DNA of 64,000 nucleotides from Platynereis dumerilii (GCA_026936325.1 JAPTHN010000004.1:32419910-32483909), one strand, 5' to 3'. Shown: positions 13,457 to 26,411, numbered from the stretch's first letter. The notes: generated from the letters alone by a model not told the origin. Program-made: numbers and translations.

Positions 13457-13754
13457 CAGGGGCGGACTGGCCCATGTGGTACTGGCCCATGTGGGACTGG
13501 CAGAGTTGCAGCTGCCATGGGCCCAGCCACTCAAGGGGGCCCACACAAGGTGCCAAAAATTTTAAAAATAGAGAAAAAACTGTGAAGCACAATCAAACTG
13601 TTAGGTAACAGGTAAATTTTAGGTTTAGATTATTTGGCCCTGTATAGGAAAGGACCCTTTCAACTTCGCATAAATGGAAAAACACTGAAAATATTAATGT
13701 TGGAGCCCACCGACTTATTTTGCCACGGGCCAGAAATGTCGCAATTCCACCCTG
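13457..13754. mobile_element. Non-autonomous hAT-type element with 8-bp TSD
   Basis: It starts CAGGGGCGGACTGGCCC and ends with the complement of CAGGGTGGAATTGCG. It is flanked on both sides by the identical 8-mer ATCCGCAG (13449-13456 and 13755-13762). CAGGG termini with 8-bp duplications are characteristic of hAT elements. A short 18-bp tandem (TGGCCCATGTGG) sits near the left end. No coding capacity. Confidence 0.85.
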
Positions 13755-13868
13755 ATCCGCAGGACCAAATGATGGGCATTCACATGATACAATCAGAATG
13801 ATGTGACTGGCAGATGGAACTAGTCACATTTTAGTAACATCATTCTCATTCTTATGTATGCCACTCAC

Positions 13869-14040
13869 CTTATCAATAAAAGCGACCTGCCATCTGCCTT
13901 GAAACACTGTGATATTTAACTAATCCACTCTAGAATTGAAAATGCTGATGGGTATGCTAGTTTCCTCATATTATTGAGATATTTAATTTTCCTGGTATGA
14001 GAATGAATTAGTCCAGTTAATAATGATCATAACAGATAAA
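13869..14040 (-). promoter_or_regulatory. Leader exon and promoter region of gene A
   Basis: A block conserved at the upstream side of all four paralogues (also 31678, 49756 and 59742). Read on the minus strand it has a TATCTGTTATGATCATTATT core, a CCAGGAAaatTAAAT segment, AATAATATGAGGAAAC, and ends AAG|GTGAGT, a good donor at 13869/13868. The matching acceptor is TTTTCAG before 11168. I infer a non-coding 5' exon with its promoter just to the right; the transcription start is not visible. Confidence 0.6.
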
Positions 14041-14499
14041 TAAATTAACCATGATAATCCAAAGATAACCGTTCAAAAATAGATTTTTCGTGATGACAAA
14101 TATTGGCTGACGGTTATCAAAATAATCCAAGAGCATTTTTTATTTTTTTATTTTTTGAATACCAGTCAAAATCTATTTAATCCAAAGTCTACTTTTCCGA
14201 ATTATACTTTTTTTACAAAAATCTACTTTCTTATTTTTTTATTTATTGTTCATTCATAAACGAGCCACATACATAGCCTACTTTCAAAATTTGCTAGGTG
14301 CCATAATATCCTTTAGGCCTACATTATCCAAGTGCATTTCTACCAAAGGTGGAGCCACTGTGTCTGCTGCGTTCGTTTCGGCAATAAACTACTATGGAGC
14401 TCACGGAATTGCACACCAGCCACGTGGCAACACATGGCAGCATAATGTTCTGCCATGGCTGGAAAAAGCACTGGCAATGAAACAGCGGTCAACTTGTAG

Positions 14500-14700
14500 A
14501 CAGAGTCCTGGACATTTTATCCTGATACTAACTGTCCATTGATGACATTTTATCCTGGTATCCATAGCCCAGGATATTTTATCCTTGTACAATTAATTTG
14601 TCCAAGACATCGTATACTGGTAAAATTTGTCCAGGAAATCTTTTTCTGGTACGGTTTGTCCAGGACATTTATAACCAGGACATTTATTACTGTCACTAAA
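14500..14700. repeat. Irregular GTCCAGGACATTTTATCCTG repeats
   Basis: Five or six imperfect copies of a 30-40 bp motif built from TCCAGGACAT and TATCCTGGTA, in both orientations. No gene. Confidence 0.4.
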
Positions 14701-15291
14701 TAAAAACTGCGCAACCTGTAATTTTTTGGGCAGACCATTCTCTTTGAAGCAGCTGAATGAAATTTTTACAGGGTTATGTTCAGGTGCTTCACTATTTATT
14801 TTGAAAATGTTATATCAGATTCTGCAGGTAAGGTTTAAGTTACTTATCATTTGCAATGGAAACGGAAACCCGGTGCGCCCAGCACGACTGAAGTTTTAAT
14901 GTAAACGCAACAAACTTGTTTTGATTTTAATCATAGTACTAGAATGTATTGTAAATAATCATCTGATCATGAGAAAAATGGTATTTCTTTTAGAATGTCA
15001 GTTTTTCAAGGTATACTCCATGTCATTCCAAACATATATTTATATTTTGAACTGATTTACTGAAACAATTGCCAAATGCCTGGTCCGTCAGCTGTCCTAC
15101 AGTAAAGTGCGCTGGCTGAAACAATCTATTAAAAACAGGCACTAATTGCTGACGTACCTTAGGGTCCATTAACTAGCTCATCTGCCAATATTGCCCGACA
15201 TGTCCCTTATGATATATATAGCATGATATACTTCTACCAATTTACTGATTGTGTAGTTGTGAAGAAAACACAAACTTTTGAACATTCGAAG

Positions 15292-15297
15292 TTTATT
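15292..15297 (-). terminator. Possible polyadenylation signal of gene B
   Basis: AATAAA on the minus strand, about 290 bp after the last tail repeat of gene B, in AT-rich DNA. Plausible from position only. Confidence 0.35.
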
Positions 15298-15582
15298 GAA
15301 TTAAATACAACAATATCGACAAATATGTTGACTTTTTTAATAAAAAATGCATTCAGAACAGCAAGATTATGCCAATAGCATGTATAATTAACCTAGCAAT
15401 ACAACAATATTTTATATTTTGAAGAGACAATTTTTATTCTGATTATAATTATTAAGATAACAGTGGAAATAATACTAAACCAAAGATATTCATTGTCAAC
15501 AATCTCAATGACAGAATTCGCTGCACCTCCAGCTCACTGAATGTCTTTCTGTATACATGTTTGATATATCAGTTTATGAGGC

Positions 15583-18500
15583 CTAGCCATATAGTTCATT
15601 GTCCACAATCAGCATATCATCAGATATGTTTGCAGTAGCACCAACTTTGTGAGACTGTGTTACCTTGACTTCAGATGTTGGGCCATAGAGTTCATTGTCT
15701 ACAATAAGCATGTCATCAGATATGTCTCCAGCACCACCTGCCACATGAGCCTGTGTATCTTTCTTTTGTGAGGCTGCTCCATACAGTTCATTGTCTACTA
15801 TTAACATATCATCAGACACATCAGCAAGATCACCCTGCTTCTGTGTCTTTCTTTTCTTGTCCGGTACTGCGTACACATCAATAGAAGTGTCTGCAGCAGC
15901 ACAGCTTGAGGTTTCCTCGCTGCAAGGTTGGGAAAGCAATCTTCATACCCAGGTCCAGCAGGGGTCGCGATATGATGCAAACCCTCATTCATTCTGCCGT
16001 TATTATCATGTCCCTCCGAAGTTGACATGGTTTGCATTGGTGTGGTGTCAGTTTGAGCACCCTGATGCCTCTTTTTCCTGAAAAAAAATAGTAAGAGACT
16101 AATTTGTCACAGTATGGAATGAAAAACGGGCCAGGGATAGACTGTAACTTCAATTTGGGCTTTACACAATTTTATATGATTATTCAAGAAAGGGACAGAG
16201 CCAAAGGCAGATAAATAATTTATCCAACGTCGCAGAGGTATATCAGCAGAAGTGGCAAAATAAGTCAGAGCCCCTGAGCCCCTAATGTCGGCGTCAGTCA
16301 AAAAGTAAAAACCTAAATGAATTGACGTGTTTTTGTGGCCCCACATGAGAGGCTCCTGTCTAATTCAGTTAATCTATGGTTGCATCGAGTATCATACACC
16401 TAATGGCAAAGTTCTGCTTTTAGTTTAAAAAAATGTTTATTTTCAGATAATTATCTGTCGAGGACCCCCCCCCCCCCAGGATTCGGTCAAGTCTATAGCC
16501 CCGGGCTTTATTGCAATACACTAGATATTATGATAAAACAAATGTAATAAATTTTTGTTATAACACCAGTAAATAATGTGATCAAGTACATCACTAATAT
16601 TATATAAATCTCAAGTTGATACCAAATGTAAAAAATGAATGAAATAATATCACCTTTGACAGAAGAAGACTGTAAGTCCAATAATCAGCAATGCCATGGC
16701 TCCTGCCACCCCTCCAATAATTGGTATCAAATTCGGTTTCCCTGAAATAAACAAATGAAGCCTACATTAAAGTTGATGACTATAAAGGAAACATACTGGA
16801 GTAATGAAGTATAGGAATGAAAGCCAAAATTAATTGTTCTCCAGTATATAATAGATTAAATCTCTCTAAAACTAGTTGTATTAAACAAGGTCGAAACCAG
16901 TGACACTGAAAAGAAGAAAAATATGGGTCTTAAGTATAAAATACCATGGCAGCGAGAAAAATCATAACAATAAGTTGATAATAGACTATTTCAATGAAGA
17001 ACCATTTCAATGATATTTTGATTTCCTGCAATTTCATAATGATGTACATAATATATAATGTCACGCCATGATAATGATAATTCTTATATAGGCCTATTCA
17101 GAAATGTCAGTCTTGCTTCTTTATAGTGTCACAGTCTTGACAGCATTTTGCTAATAACTGGTTGACCTAGAAGTCAGATGATAGAGACAGAACTCCAAAA
17201 TTGCAAAGTAAAATTATGGAAGAAATGAACAGGTTTAAATCTAACCTTCGTTTGTCTTTGACCCGATTTCTTCATCGGAGGATTGAGGATCAGGATCAGT
17301 TCCATCACTGGTACTTGAAAGCATTCCCTGATCAATATCAGTAGGAACAGTATGAACTTCTCCACAGAAGACATCGCAGTATTCACTGCACCAGTTCTTG
17401 TTACACATCTTGTTTCCATTCTGGTCACAGGTATAGTGTCCCTTGTGATCATCTGTTGACTTGCACTCTTTATCACAATCTTCACCATAATAACCATCAT
17501 GGCAATCTTTGGTTCCAGATGGGGAGCATTCATAATGTTCATTTATACCATCTGCTGCTATGCATTCAACATCACATTGTGGGCCATACCAGTTGTTGTA
17601 ACATGTTTTATTTCCATCATGATCACAATAGTAGTTTGGTTTGGTGTCATCACAGTCACAGTGAGGTCCTTTCCAATTGTCATTACAGAATACTGCAATT
17701 CTGAGAGCCAGCCTAAAGAGAAAAGAGAATAACAAAGTTACAAGATTTTTACGAAATATAGATGACACATGGACACAATGGCGTATTTGGAGGCGGGTCT
17801 TGGTGCCATACCCCCCCGTAACTTAACATTGAGAAGACAGGTTGGGGGTAAGGGTTCCTCCCTCAGGCCATTTCTACCCTGTCAGCATGCCCCGGCGGTC
17901 CAACGTCGGCCCAGCGTTAGTCCGATGTCAGCAGCATCGGACCAGCTTCGGGCCGACGTTGGACCGCCGAGGCATGCTGATAGGGTAGTAACCTCCCAGA
18001 GCTGCACTTACAGTAGACAAACTTCGAGTGCTTACAAATGACTGGTTTCAGAGCATCAATGAGGTCACTAAAGCTGTTGCTTGAATCTTTACCATTGAAA
18101 CTGGTGGTACTTTCACTGACTCATAGGACTTCTAATGACATGTATAAATGCAGCAGTGACCAATACCTGGCTCAGTGACGTGTATCAGAGCAATGCTAAG
18201 TGAAGGAGCAGTAGAACAGTTGTCATAAATTTGACCCATTTGACAACAATGATTATCATTGCTCTCTTCACCACGAAGTCATGTAGACACAGTCAGTCAA
18301 CATGAAAGCTTATCCATCTGAATTTCGATAGTGAGTCATAAATTTGAGGTACACCATGGCAGAAGTGTGAAGGAAATGTATTCATGCTTGTGTCTCAGCA
18401 GGGTCTTTGTGTATATAAAATTTTCAGGGGCAGATACAGAAAATGTCGGACGGGAGGGGGGGGGTTTACGAATGACAATGTACTAAAAATATCGTTATTA

Positions 18501-21500
18501 ATTTTTTTTTACATTAAAATGTACAGGCCAAAGGGGGGGGGGGTTGAACCCCCTAAATCCCCCCCCCCCTGGATCTGCTACTGATGTTGCACCTGTTTGA
18601 TGAATAAGGGGAGCTACAAACGAAAGCCAGGAGCATCCCTCCATAGCAGGGCTCGTTTACACTTGCCCTGTCAGCAAGTCCAATAAAATTCTGAAGTACT
18701 CTAATCCTTCACAGCTTTTTTCCGGCCTGAAATATCCATAATTTAAATAATTGTTCATATTTTTCCTCAAAGAAATATTTGGAAAAACAAACAGACAACA
18801 GTTAAACATTCAAACATAGATACAATTGCTTTGAATATCTCAGATTGTGAATTCTGTTTGTCACACTGGAGGAAGATTAATCTTTTAGTTATAACTTCGC
18901 AAAAATGAAGCACTTTTGGTCAGGATGGCCAGGAGTGGCCAACCAAGCCTTACCGAGGCTATAATCAAGTGACGGGGCACTGAACCGTTATGGTCAGACA
19001 CCAAGATCACCTGGAGATCAGTAGCATTGACAGTGGGCAAGCTCTGTTGATTGCAGGCCTATTACTCAGAGAGACAGGAGTGAGGTCACTGATGAATGTT
19101 AAGACACTTATCAAACAACATGGTATGTATGGGCTATGAGTCAGTCACATGTTTATGAGGTATCAAAGTTATGGTCGCTTAACATGGCAGGGATAGGGCT
19201 GTGATGTCAGTAACAGCCTACAAGTGTATTGCTTGTAAGCACTCGAAGTTCGTCTACTGTAAGCAGACAGGGTGAAGGACTAGTCAATATGAATTTTTTT
19301 GAGTTTTTAATTTACATAATACACAATTCCCCTAACCCAATTTGGCTAATATCAAGTAATTATTTTCATTTAGTCTTGAAATAAAGAATTCTGTACTGGG
19401 GTATTTCTCAATATTTTATACCAATAGTTGGGAGAAACTCATATTTTAGGATGTCTCGTTGTTGTAGGCAAGGGTGCCAGAAGGAAACGAGGGCGGCAGG
19501 GGCAGTCAGTCAAGAAAGGGCAAATCTAATTCGCGCAACAAAAATTTAATGTAGCGGCAATATTAATTTTGAATTTTTACTTATAAATTTTTGCATAAAT
19601 TCACTGTAAATTAAGGCCTTGTAATGTTTTTTCTTTGAGATCAAAAAGGCAACCTTGCCCCTCCTGGTCAAGGGCAGGAGGGGCAATTGCCCCCCCTGTT
19701 CCTGCACCCTTGAACTTGTAGGCCAGAAATATTATACATATATGATGGCTAGTGAGGAGTCCATCATAATAATATTTGATGTAGAAAAGTTATATTAGGC
19801 GAGGTGCTTGTGCCAACATCAACCAATGGTTATGCTCTCCGTTGACTCGGACAAGGGCAGATGTTATCAGAGAAGAAAAGTTACAGAAAAAATCAGACAG
19901 GTCGACTATTTCCTAAATTTTCGATTGTAACTTTGCCAAATCTTGTCCGATTTTCTTCAAGCAACTTTACTTTATCAAACAATAATCAATATCAGGGATG
20001 GATCCAGATAGGGTAGTCTAGGGGGCTGGCATCATTTTTCGCATTAGCAGACCCACATTGTTTCCTATTTTCTTCAATATGCTATTTTCATCTCATCAGA
20101 AAAGTATTCTAATGGCGCTCATTCAACAGTTTTTTCTTAGGCTGTAGAAAATAATTAATCAACTGTAAAAGTTATTTATTGAGGCTGTTGTCCATCATAA
20201 TCATAAGAAAATGATTGACAATCATGTCACTTGAATTAGGCAATGTAATAGGACAAAATGTTTCAGGTGGAGGCGATATTTTATTATAACTCTCGTCTCC
20301 ACAAGATAATCAATGTCGTGTTGAGGAAAACTGCAAGCAAACCTCTAATGGTCGTCCATAAGCCAAAGAGAGATACTGATAGATAAATAACGATATAAAT
20401 TGAATATTCATTCAAGATCGCAGTGGCATATTTAGGGGAGGCCATTGGGACATGGCCCATGCCCCCCCCCCCTCAGGCCAAAAATTAACATGGAAGAGAT
20501 AAGAAAAGCTGTGGGCCGCACCGTATTCACCCCATATATTTGCCCCCCCCCCTTAGACCATTTCTAGAAACGCCCCTTCAAATCGCACTGGAAAACTTAC
20601 GTGGTGTGATTCCCTCTCATTGTTTCGTCCACATTATTATAATCAATAGCGTTTATGTTCCTGTATGACTCAAGTTTGAAGATGCTGGACAATTCATCCA
20701 CCAATTCTTCGGAGTTCCAAGAATCTTTATCGGTCACATTGACCTTCACTAGAATATTACCCTGTTCAGAAAAAAGAATGTAATAGCAATGTCATTGTAT
20801 AGGGTTGTTTTTTCTTTTCGATAAAAATAACCCTCAAAGAAGCTAAAATCCTTGACATTTATATTATAATTCTTGATACAAGTAGAGTAGGTCGGGGCAT
20901 GCGGCCCCCCTTAACTTCGAGGTGCGATTATTTGAATGCTTATGCTGTCAGTAAGGGATCACTTGACTCTACTAATAACTAGTGAAACAAATGTCTTCCA
21001 ATTTTAATAAAGGAGTTACGGCAATTTTTGTAAAAAATTTAAAATGGCTTCTTACGCCACCTATCGGGCAAGAAGGCCCCCTACTATAATCCTATGGCAA
21101 TTTTTTTTGAGAGCACATTCAGCCTAAAAGTTATTTCTTAGGGTTCTTCTATCATTTTTAAGGCATTCTATTAACTTTTTCTGAATTTCAGAATATTTCT
21201 GTTCATACTTTTATTTTTTAATATTTTTTGCCCTGTTTCAATTTCGGGCCAATTTTTTTTTCTATTTCAATTAGCTATTCTATCAAGATTTAAGGTAAAG
21301 TACACATTATTAAATGGTTCCTGAAGCAGCTTCGACCCCCCAGTGAAGGGGGCCTCATGCCCCTTATCATGTTGGGCCTCTCGCCCCAAACCAACATATT
21401 TCAATTTGACTTCTATATTTTGTACTAAAATGCAAAAAACGTGATCCAAATCATATTTATGTGATGTTCATAAATTGAAGCAATGCAGATATCCATTATA

Positions 21501-22562
21501 CTTTTAAATATTTTCCCAAGTTATTTCTGACAACCCCTTTCAAAGAATTAGTCAAAGTTACAAAAACCACATTTTTTTGTTACTTTAATTTCTACTATGA
21601 TTTGGTGCTGTTTACCCTGAAAATTTGTGACGTCACCTACAACGCCTCTAGCTTCAATCCTATCAATAGATAAACGCACCAAAAATGTAAGTTTGGATAT
21701 AACCCTGGGGGGGCCTCTCACCTAACCCGGGCTTCTTGCCCCGACCTACTCTAACACAAAAGTAAATCTTTTGACTGCGTGTCAACAGGGAAGTGCAAAA
21801 ATCAGTTGTACCATGCACAATATACAACAGTTATAATGCATGTATTATGCAAATTTTCCTACCTGCCAGGGTTCATTCGATATAATAACTCTCCACTCCG
21901 TAAGATTAATATCGAAAGGGCCTCTGATTCTGCACTGACTGTGATCATCCTTATTTCCATCTGGAAAATCCAGACACATTTGGAATCTGTGTTCACATTG
22001 ATCATATCTGGTTGGTTTATCACAATATTTACCATTTAGCAGTGTTTGTCCTGGATTATTGAATTGTGTCAAATATATATTTATGGTGTACAAGGCAGCA
22101 GTGTTCTGAAAGAAATATAAGGGAGAACAGCTTGAAATAAATCTGTGCAGCAAAACAGTGAAGATCAATTCAAAAATATAAATTTACCATTATCTATTAG
22201 CAGTTTGGTTATTTTGCACTGTAGTTTTTTAAAAGAGATTTTTCGATGCTTCAATTCAGATAGACAAGTGTGTGCTAGTGTGTCAACAATGAAATTTTCC
22301 CAGTGCATCAATTAGCCCTATATGTAGCAGGCTAGTTGACTTCCTTATAAATCAAAAGTGATAAGAATTGAAATCTCTCAATATCTGTGAGTGATGATTT
22401 TGAAGTAATTTGCAATAAAATAACTGATTAGAGTGAACCATTCCTTACTTTATTCAACTTTTTGAGTTCTTCGTGAAATTGGTATAACACTAACCTTGCA
22501 TGACAGCAAGATAATCGATGAAAGAAGTTGAATCTTCATAGCTTTTTTATTAGGGACACATT
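15583..22562 (-). CDS. Gene B: two-repeat DSL Notch-ligand-like membrane protein, tail frameshifted
   Basis: Exons: 22495-22562 (ATG at 22539), 21863-22105, 20601-20761, 17246-17712, 16654-16741, 16077-15583. Splice phases match gene A. Residues 1-15 are a signal peptide, 16-150 MNNL (QFNNPGQTLLNGKYCD), 150-306 a DSL domain plus two DSL-like units (the second GHYTCDQNGNKMC), then an acidic Ser/Thr linker, and a membrane span IPIIGGVAGAMALLIIGLTV ending in CQR. The tail starts RKKRHQ and includes GPGYEDCF. As read, the frame closes at 15801, giving 426 residues. A second frame, 15583-15939, contains the continuation expected from gene D (DVYAVP, then three copies of DDMLIVDNELYG), so about one base has been lost near 15905-15925, or the assembly has an error there. 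If the tail is read normally it would have the most NELYG repeats of the three visible tails. The extracellular and membrane exons are all open. Confidence 0.83.
17875..17987. repeat. GC-rich 38-bp-stem hairpin
   Basis: Left arm 17875-17912 (TACCCTGTCAGCATGCC, then CGGCGGTCCAACGTCGG) pairs with right arm 17950-17987 almost perfectly. The loop also has partly self-complementary words (CAGCGTTAGTCCGATG and CATCGGACCAGC). It lies in intron 3 of gene B, in otherwise AT-rich DNA. Probably a MITE or its terminal hairpin. Confidence 0.75.
18006..19264. mobile_element. Element bounded by a 32-bp inverted repeat
   Basis: The segment at 18006-18037 (CTTACAGTAGACAAACTTCG, then AGTGCTTACAA) recurs inverted at 19233-19264 with one or two mismatches. 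The interior has no coding capacity and carries a second small repeat at 18426-18584. Intron 3 of gene B. Class not determined. Confidence 0.5.
18426..18584. repeat. G/C-run MITE with CAGNNGCAGATNCAG ends
   Basis: Begins CAGGGGCAGATACAG and ends with the complement of CAGTAGCAGATCCAG, with long G and C runs inside each end. No convincing target duplication. Confidence 0.5.
19469..19712. mobile_element. hAT-like MITE, AAGGGTGCC ends
   Basis: Related to 46853-46967: both begin with AGGG(G)TGCC(A/G)GAAGGAAACG, contain GGGCAAATCT and CGCAACAAAAATTTAA, and end in TGTTCC(T/G)G(C)CACCCTT. This copy is longer by an internal segment of about 130 bp. Intron 3 of gene B. Confidence 0.65.
20425..20580. 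repeat. Decayed C-run repeat
   Basis: GGCATATTTAGGGGAGGCC, two long C runs and CCATTTCTAGAAACGCCCC. The same words recur near 17780-17875, 31070-31110 and 57490-57530, so this is a dispersed repeat family. It ends just before exon 3 of gene B. Confidence 0.45.
20885..21751. mobile_element. Non-autonomous DNA transposon, GAGTAGGTCGGGGC ends, TA flanks
   Basis: Begins GAGTAGGTCGGGGCATGCGG and ends with the complement of GAGTAGGTCGGGGCAAGAAG. TA lies on both sides. The 867-bp element fills most of intron 2 of gene B. No transposase seen. A TA duplication would fit Tc1/mariner or several other families. Confidence 0.7.
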
Positions 22563-22897
22563 CTGAAATGAAACATCTGATATATTATTTTCTGTCGGCA
22601 ATTTGATGGCTACCCATCTGGCAACACAATTAATTCCAGCGAAAGTAATGCTCTGTCATTAAAGGCAGTTAAGGCACAGAGGCACTTCAAGATATTATGC
22701 CAAAAAATCCAAAATAAATGGTATGACAAAGAGTTTTTAAAAAAATTTGGTGTAGAGCAGTAGACCTGTGTCTGCCCAATAGTGTGATACCAAAGTTATT
22801 GACTCGTTATAGATATCCATTGCAGATATTTGAAAAGTTTGTTGTATTTTGTGAAGTTCACATTTATAACACACACTGAAATATATGCGAAATCTTG

Positions 22898-24164
22898 CAG
22901 GGCTGTTAACAAGTACTTGAGTACTTAAGTACTTCTGTACTTAAGTACAATTTCTTAAGTACTTGGAATGTACTGGGTACTGGAAGTACTGAACCCAAAA
23001 GTACTGTACTGGTACCCAGTACTTTGAAAAAAGTACTTGAAATTTTAAGTACTTTTTAAGTACATTTAAGTACTTTCAGTGAAAAAAAGCCAACATGACA
23101 GCTTACAAGCCTTGTTGAGTGAAGTGCCAATATTTCCAAGACAATTTGTGAATAAATGACACTTCATAAAATCTTAAATGTCATCTAGTCTGTAATAAAT
23201 GTTACTTTATAAAAATAATACTTTTCAATAATTCATTTTATATAATTAATAAATAATAATTATTTATTTTGGCTCTTAGAGAGATATATATGGAATACAG
23301 TTTCATTGGATAATGCAGAAATATAGCAATTGGATAGTGCAGAACTATAGCAATTAGTCAATTTCAATTTATGCTATTGAAGAACTGATACTTAAACCTG
23401 TCAAAGCAAATTAGAAATGTGATTGCAATTAGACAGGTCATAACAGAGTCACTATCTGAGAAGTCCAACTATGTTGCTGAACTAGCATCTCAGTTCTGCA
23501 GTAAATATATGAACAACCCTTATATCATTTTAATTTTAATATAAGTAATGTTACTTTGATTATCAAAAAACAATTTATCCATAATGTATTAATTCTGTTT
23601 CACCCACTGAATTTGTTTGGTTAACCTTTCAAGAATAAATATGGTTATGATGATTATTTGAGAAATAACTTTTTTTTCATGATTTTGAAAGTATGCTGTA
23701 TACATGCATAAATTCAGTAATTATTCAATCAATTTCAATGCCATCTTTGAGGGGTTTTCCAAGTTCATTGAGGCATATATGTGTGAATGCATTGGTCTAT
23801 TGTCTTCAGCAAAGAAATTGGGTCACTGCATGTACCTGACCTTGTACAGGGTACACAGGTGTGAGAATCACCCTATTTACAATTGGACAGGGAACTTTCA
23901 CAATAGAATGTCAATGTTCATCCATTGCTTGCTTACACATAGGCCTAATCTGTGTCAATTAAATATCAATTTTTCAAAACTAATTTGACATTCATTTATA
24001 CCCAATAACCTCAATAATTTTCTGGGTGTCTAAACCCAGTGATTAAAATCTGAATATCTTATTCTGACTAGTTCCTTAATTTGACAAGCATTCAAAATAT
24101 CAAAGTCTGGGGCAGATCCAATTTGCCAATTTTTTTGCAATATTATTAATGAAGTTCCTACTTC

Positions 24165-24260
<96 letters not shown>

Positions 24261-24444
24261 TTCTATCTTTCTTTCTATCTACCTATCTATCTGTCTACCT
24301 ATATAATTTATCTATCTATTTATCTATCCAATCTATCTATCCAATCTACCTATCTATCTATCTAACCTTAGCCTCATTACTGTGTCCTCCTCCTGTCCTT
24401 ATTAGCCTAGCAAGTGCATAAATACAGGAGGTAAAGCCCCAATC

Positions 24445-24539
<95 letters not shown>

Positions 24540-24944
24540 CATCTGTCCAATGAAACTGTATTCCATGAATATCCCCATTTGCTTGAAAAAGAAACACTAA
24601 GTATTTGTTAGTTTATTTAATCTATAATTTATCTCACAAGATTTTTTATACAGAACGAGTATAATTGCTGGTACACAATATTGATAAAGTGTATGATGTG
24701 ATGATGGTGTTATTTTTCACTATATTTTGAAAAAGATTGCAATTTTGTTTTCGACAATTGTGATTCATTGTGTGAGACATCAAAAAGTACTGGGTACTGG
24801 ACTTAAGTACTTTCAAAAGTACTGGGTACTGGAATTAAGTACAGTGATTAAAAAAGTACTGGGTACTGTACTGGGTACTGGGAACATTTGAAAAAGTACT
24901 GTACTGGACTTAAGTACTTCGAAAAGTACTGATTAACAGCCCTG
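22898..24944. mobile_element. Non-autonomous hAT-type element with AAGTACTT subterminal repeats
   Basis: Termini CAGGGCTGTTAACAAGTACT and the complement of CAGGGCTGTTAATCAGTACT. Flanks AAATCTTG (22890-22897) and ATATCTTG (24945-24952) form an 8-bp target duplication with one mismatch. Both ends carry dense AAGTACTTAAGTACTT and AAGTACTGGGTACTGG repeats over about 160 bp, a subterminal array of the kind hAT transposases bind. The middle has no transposase but holds a large ATCT microsatellite. It lies in the leader intron of gene B. Confidence 0.85.
24165..24540. repeat. (ATCT)n microsatellite
   Basis: Two tracts of ATCT, about 24168-24260 and 24446-24538, with an imperfect stretch between. 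Inside the hAT-type element. The long YLSI open frame across it is an artefact of the repeat. Confidence 0.95.
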
Positions 24945-25237
24945 ATATCTTGTCACAGTTTTAACATTGTATTTTTATAACTGAATGAAAAAAACAATAA
25001 TACGTTACAGCAGTATTTGGCAAATCTTTGCTTTGTCAAATCTTGTAATGAGTACTTTTCACGGGGATAGGCGTTCTATCATAAAATTGTGTCCATGCAT
25101 GCAGTAGGTAGATAAAAATTATTTTTGTCACTGGATTTGTCAAAAGTGTGACAGTATGTATATGTCACTTGATTTTGTTTTAAAATACTGTGATAGTGCA
25201 GCAGAAATTACAGAGATTCTTTGGAACTTATATCTAT

Positions 25238-26411
25238 TAGGGTGCATCGTCTGTCCCTTAAATTGTCGTATTCTTTTGCACTTTTGTCATGTTATTCCAT
25301 TGCCAGTAACAATACATTTTGCAAAATTTCAATAAGATTGGTGGTGGCCTTAGGGTGGCACAATTACAGGCGATTTCATTACCATGCGATTCTTGTCATT
25401 CACACTTGACTGTGAGGAATCAATGCTAAACAAGAACTTACTACGTTTGATATAACAGCTGTGTGACGTTCTGTTGGATTTATACCAATCAGATTAACCA
25501 AAAATGCCACGTATTTTGAAGGCAAAGAACCTTAGAATCGTGTACTAATGAAATCACCTGTAAAGTTTGGTCCAAAAATGACAAAAAGTGATGTTTTGAA
25601 TAATCGCGGTTGCAAATATTTAGCTTATCGTTTGATTTTGGAATTTGATTCATATACCATTGTTCTCAGAAGAAAATAAGCTTCAATTTGAATGGTAGAA
25701 AGCTATATTTCTGAAAATTTTTCACTTTGAAGAAATTCCAAAAGTAGAAAGTTTGGGACTATGGTGAAAAAATGTTTGGAATGAACTGTCACATCTCCAT
25801 TGGAATAAAGTGTGAGGCACACTTTAAATTGGTGAAGAAAGTTAGAATTTCAACATGTTTTTCAAATATCTATTCAACAGTATCCAAATATACAAATTTA
25901 CATCAAATACATGTAAATATGAGAAATAAATCCCTTCAATGCAACGTCATTCTTCTATGTCCTTTGTTTTAGTACGTTATAATTCCATCAAGGTTTTACC
26001 AAATGATGTGGTAGATCACTTCCTCAGTTTAGTGACTTCCATGGGTTTCGAAAGTCATATTAACATTGTTTTTTTAGATTTATCACATTTCAATAATTCA
26101 AAAAGAAAATATCACTGCACTAACACAACTTCTCCTAAGTTAAAACCATTGATGTTGGTATTCAAATTGAAGCTCTTTTAATAAGAAATCTAACTGCACC
26201 ATTTATAAGTCAATCAAATAAAAACTGAAAATATTATTGACAACCGCGAAACGGCAAAATAACACTTTATGCTCAAATTTCAAGGCTGTAGTGCCACCCT
26301 TAGACATTTGAATTTTTTCAAAACATTTTACAGGGCCACTTTTGTGACATTAAGGAACATTACCGCAAAAGTGCATGAAGTTTTGGAGACAAAAGGGGCA
26401 GATGATGCACC
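25238..26411. mobile_element. DNA element with GGGTGCATCNTCTG inverted ends
   Basis: Left end TTAGGGTGCATCGTCTGTCC and the complement of the right end TTAGGGTGCATCATCTGCCC match over about 24 bp. Flanks TTA and TAA could be a 3-bp Harbinger-type duplication. The 1.17-kb interior has only short frames. In the leader intron of gene B. Confidence 0.55.

Noticed and set aside
15801-16037. Tail of gene B in the first frame taken as the natural C-terminus
   Set aside because: The second half of that frame lacks every motif conserved in D and C, whereas the alternative frame contains them; kept as a frameshift instead.
24149-24421. Open frame of repeated Tyr-Leu-Ser-Ile
   Set aside because: Translation of an ATCT microsatellite; the same applies at 35971-36603.
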